Under the pieces are notes generated by a model that worked only from the letters and a program-made list of their open reading frames with translations, searched no databases and was not told the origin of the DNA. Positions 62,485 through 64,000 of a DNA stretch of 64,000 nucleotides are shown in pieces (the first letter of the stretch is position 1; each line of letters starts with the position of its first letter). This DNA is from CAZSDW01 sp964605705. Lineage in GTDB: Bacteria > Fidelibacterota > UBA2242. The stretch is taken from assembly GCA_964605705.1 (NCBI GenBank), contig CAZSDW010000012.1:1-64000 (forward strand). Reading direction: 5' to 3'. Both the position numbers and the translations under genes were made by a program.

Positions 62485-63663
62485 TCATGTATGCCAGGTC
62501 GTCAGTGTCTCCAGGACGCTATCCAGTGCTTTAATAACCCGATCGATTTTATATTTAGTCACATTAATCGCCGGCATCAGACGCAGGACTGTCTCGTGGG
62601 TACAGTTCAACAGGATTTTTTTCGCCTGGCATTTCTTGACCACATCAGCCCCGGAGATGCTTAATTCCACACCCAGCATCAATCCGATCCCCCGGATTTC
62701 TTTGATAACTGAATATTTTCCCTTTAAAATTTCCAGTTGCTCCCACAGGTAATTACCCATTTTGGTGGCATTCTCAAGTAAATGCTCTTCTTCAATCGCC
62801 TTCAGCACCGCCACACCGGCGGAACAGGCGACCGGATTACCACCAAAGGTCGAGCCGTGATTGCCGGGCTGCAGGACATTGCAAAAGTCACGTTTTACTG
62901 CAATGGCGCCAATCGGAATACCGCCCGCCAGGGATTTTGCCATGGTCAGAATATCCGGTTCAATGCCAAAATGCTGGTAGGCGAACATCTTCCCGGTCCG
63001 TCCGATTCCCGATTGAACTTCATCAAGAATCAGCAAGGCGTCATAATCATTGCAAAGCTGCCGGGCAGCTCGAATAAATTTCGGTGTCAGCGGTACAATT
63101 CCACCTTCTCCCAAAATCGGTTCCATCATCACTGCGGCAATTTTATCGTTCATCATCTCTTTGAGCATCTTGATATCATTGACCTCGCAATAAATAAAAC
63201 CGCCGGGCAACGGATCAAATCCATCATGATACACCGGCTGACCAGTAGCCGTGACGGCGGCAATTGTGCGACCGTGAAAAGAATTTTTCAGAGTAATAAT
63301 TGTCTTTTTATTCGGATTCCGTTTTCGAGCCAGTTTAATAGCGCCCTCATTAGCCTCTGCGCCGCTGTTGCAAAAGAAGACCTGCCCGTCAATACTGTTT
63401 TCAATGATCAGTTTTGCCAGCTCGCCCTGAGCATTATTATAATAAATATTGGGCACGTGCAAAATTTCATCAATCTGCCGATGTAATGCAGCCACCACTT
63501 TCGGATGACAATGTCCCAGGTTGCCGGTACCATATCCCGGAAAGAAATCCAGATATTCTCTGCCCTTTTCATCCCAGACATTCATCCCGCGTCCCTGAAC
63601 AATCGTGATCGGGAAGCGGTTGTAAGTTTTTAATACGTATTTATCGAATGTTTTCTGATCCAT
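62485..63663 (-). CDS. argD: Acetylornithine aminotransferase
   Basis: This 392-residue class III aminotransferase has the PLP lysine in TMAKSLAGGIPIGA near 241-254, FCNSGAEANEGAIKLAR near 97-113, NSFHGRTIAA and LILDEVQSGIGRTG. It transfers an amino group between acetylornithine (or succinyl-diaminopimelate) and 2-oxoglutarate. Its start lies within the end of argB, with a 23-base overlap, which supports the arginine biosynthesis role. Ornithine aminotransferase is the main alternative. Confidence 0.92.
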   Translation of the reverse strand: MDQKTFDKYVLKTYNRFPITIVQGRGMNVWDEKGREYLDFFPGYGTGNLGHCHPKVVAALHRQIDEILHVPNIYYNNAQGELAKLIIENSIDGQVFFCNSGAEANEGAIKLARKRNPNKKTIITLKNSFHGRTIAAVTATGQPVYHDGFDPLPGGFIYCEVNDIKMLKEMMNDKIAAVMMEPILGEGGIVPLTPKFIRAARQLCNDYDALLILDEVQSGIGRTGKMFAYQHFGIEPDILTMAKSLAGGIPIGAIAVKRDFCNVLQPGNHGSTFGGNPVACSAGVAVLKAIEEEHLLENATKMGNYLWEQLEILKGKYSVIKEIRGIGLMLGVELSISGADVVKKCQAKKILLNCTHETVLRLMPAINVTKYKIDRVIKALDSVLETLTTWHT

Positions 63664-64000
63664 CTTTCAAAATCTCCGTTCCTATTCCCTCTCGGGTAAA
63701 AATTTCAAGTAACAGCGAGTGGTCAATCCGACCATCCACGATATGTCCTTTGTTAACGCCAAATTTCAACGCATCGAGGCAGGAGGTCACCTTGGGAATC
63801 ATCCCCCCGTTGATCACTCCGGTCTCGATCAGGTGTTCGGCTTCCTTGCGGTCGAGGGTACTGATAATGCTTTCATTGTCACCGGGAATACGCAGGATCC
63901 CATGGATATCAGTCAGATAGACTAATTTCCGGGCACCGATCGATGACGCGATGTCACCTGCTACCATATCTCCGTTGACGTTATAACTCTGCCCGTCTTC
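63641..64000 (-). CDS. argB: Acetylglutamate kinase, 3' part (runs off window)
   Basis: The C-terminal 119 residues of an amino acid kinase are visible, with the ArgB motifs SYNVNGDMVAGDIA at the window edge, LVYLTDIHGIL and GGMIPKV. ArgB phosphorylates N-acetylglutamate in arginine synthesis. The gene continues past base 64000, so the start is not visible. It overlaps argD by 23 bases and is its upstream partner. Confidence 0.92.
   Translation of the reverse strand, partial: EDGQSYNVNGDMVAGDIASSIGARKLVYLTDIHGILRIPGDNESIISTLDRKEAEHLIETGVINGGMIPKVTSCLDALKFGVNKGHIVDGRIDHSLLLEIFTREGIGTEILKDGSENIR

Noticed and set aside
62782..63486. A 234-codon plus-strand frame opposite argD.
   Set aside because: argD is fully supported by motifs and length; the antisense frame has no domain or start signal.
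1..64000. CRISPR arrays, tRNA, rRNA or prophage genes.
   Set aside because: No regularly spaced repeats, no cloverleaf or rRNA-like stretches and no phage structural, integrase or transposase genes were recognised.

Overview
The window looks like chromosomal DNA from an uncultured, probably anaerobic Gram-negative bacterium of the FCB superphylum (Calditrichota / KSB1 / Marinimicrobia-like). The main pointer is the type IX secretion C-terminal domain on the secreted protein at 60207-61859, with the NFPNPFNPSTSIDYSI signature typical of these phyla. LPS-core glycosyltransferases and outer-membrane beta-barrel proteins support a Gram-negative envelope, and ferredoxin-dependent 2-oxoacid oxidoreductase and Se/Mo-type purine catabolism suggest an anaerobe. 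A 100-base run of N (51258-51357) marks a scaffold gap, so this is a draft assembly, possibly a metagenome-assembled genome.

Layout. (1) 0.06-2.4 kb: a polyamine operon, speD - speB - deoxyhypusine-synthase-like gene, with no spermidine synthase. (2) 2.7-12.5 kb: a MATE pump with a MarR regulator under an apparent MarR operator, then housekeeping genes (GNAT, MscS, tandem flavodoxin-fold protein, ferritin-like protein, EamA exporter, cation/proton antiporter, Tag glycosylase, aldo/keto reductase). (3) 12.6-20.7 kb: a cell-envelope glycan locus with six transferases and an ATP-grasp ligase, and a second, divergent DHS-like gene. (4) 20.9-24.6 kb: two envelope proteins, one a metallopeptidase/beta-propeller/beta-barrel fusion. 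(5) 24.7-30.2 kb: a VorABCD-type ferredoxin oxidoreductase beside two aminotransferases including IlvE, which points to branched-chain amino acid / 2-oxoacid metabolism. (6) 30.7-34.1 kb: a serine-biosynthesis operon (class V aminotransferase - serA - DUF1015) closed by a clear terminator.

(7) 35.1-59.1 kb: a 24-kb block entirely on the minus strand, almost gapless, and the most interesting part. It encodes two complete three-subunit molybdenum hydroxylases, MocA- and XdhC-type cofactor maturation proteins, YgfK (interrupted by the gap), SsnA, an allantoinase/hydantoinase-like cyclic amidohydrolase, YgeY, YgeW, an 8-oxoguanine-deaminase-like enzyme, two unusual fold-type-II PLP enzymes, a DUF364 protein, a small P-loop NTPase and an orphan membrane protein. 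This is the guild of the reductive (anaerobic) purine pathway, but without recognisable ygeX, carbamate kinase, yqeB or yqeC. The operon also carries an AbrB-PIN toxin-antitoxin pair with a perfect operator palindrome and a GxxExxY gene flanked by inverted repeats. The block sits exactly between resB and ccsA (both plus strand), cytochrome c System II genes that are normally adjacent, which suggests it was inserted there.

(8) 60.2-64 kb: a secreted two-CBM9 protein with T9SS tail, a 625-bp non-coding stretch, argD, and the 3' end of argB running off the window.
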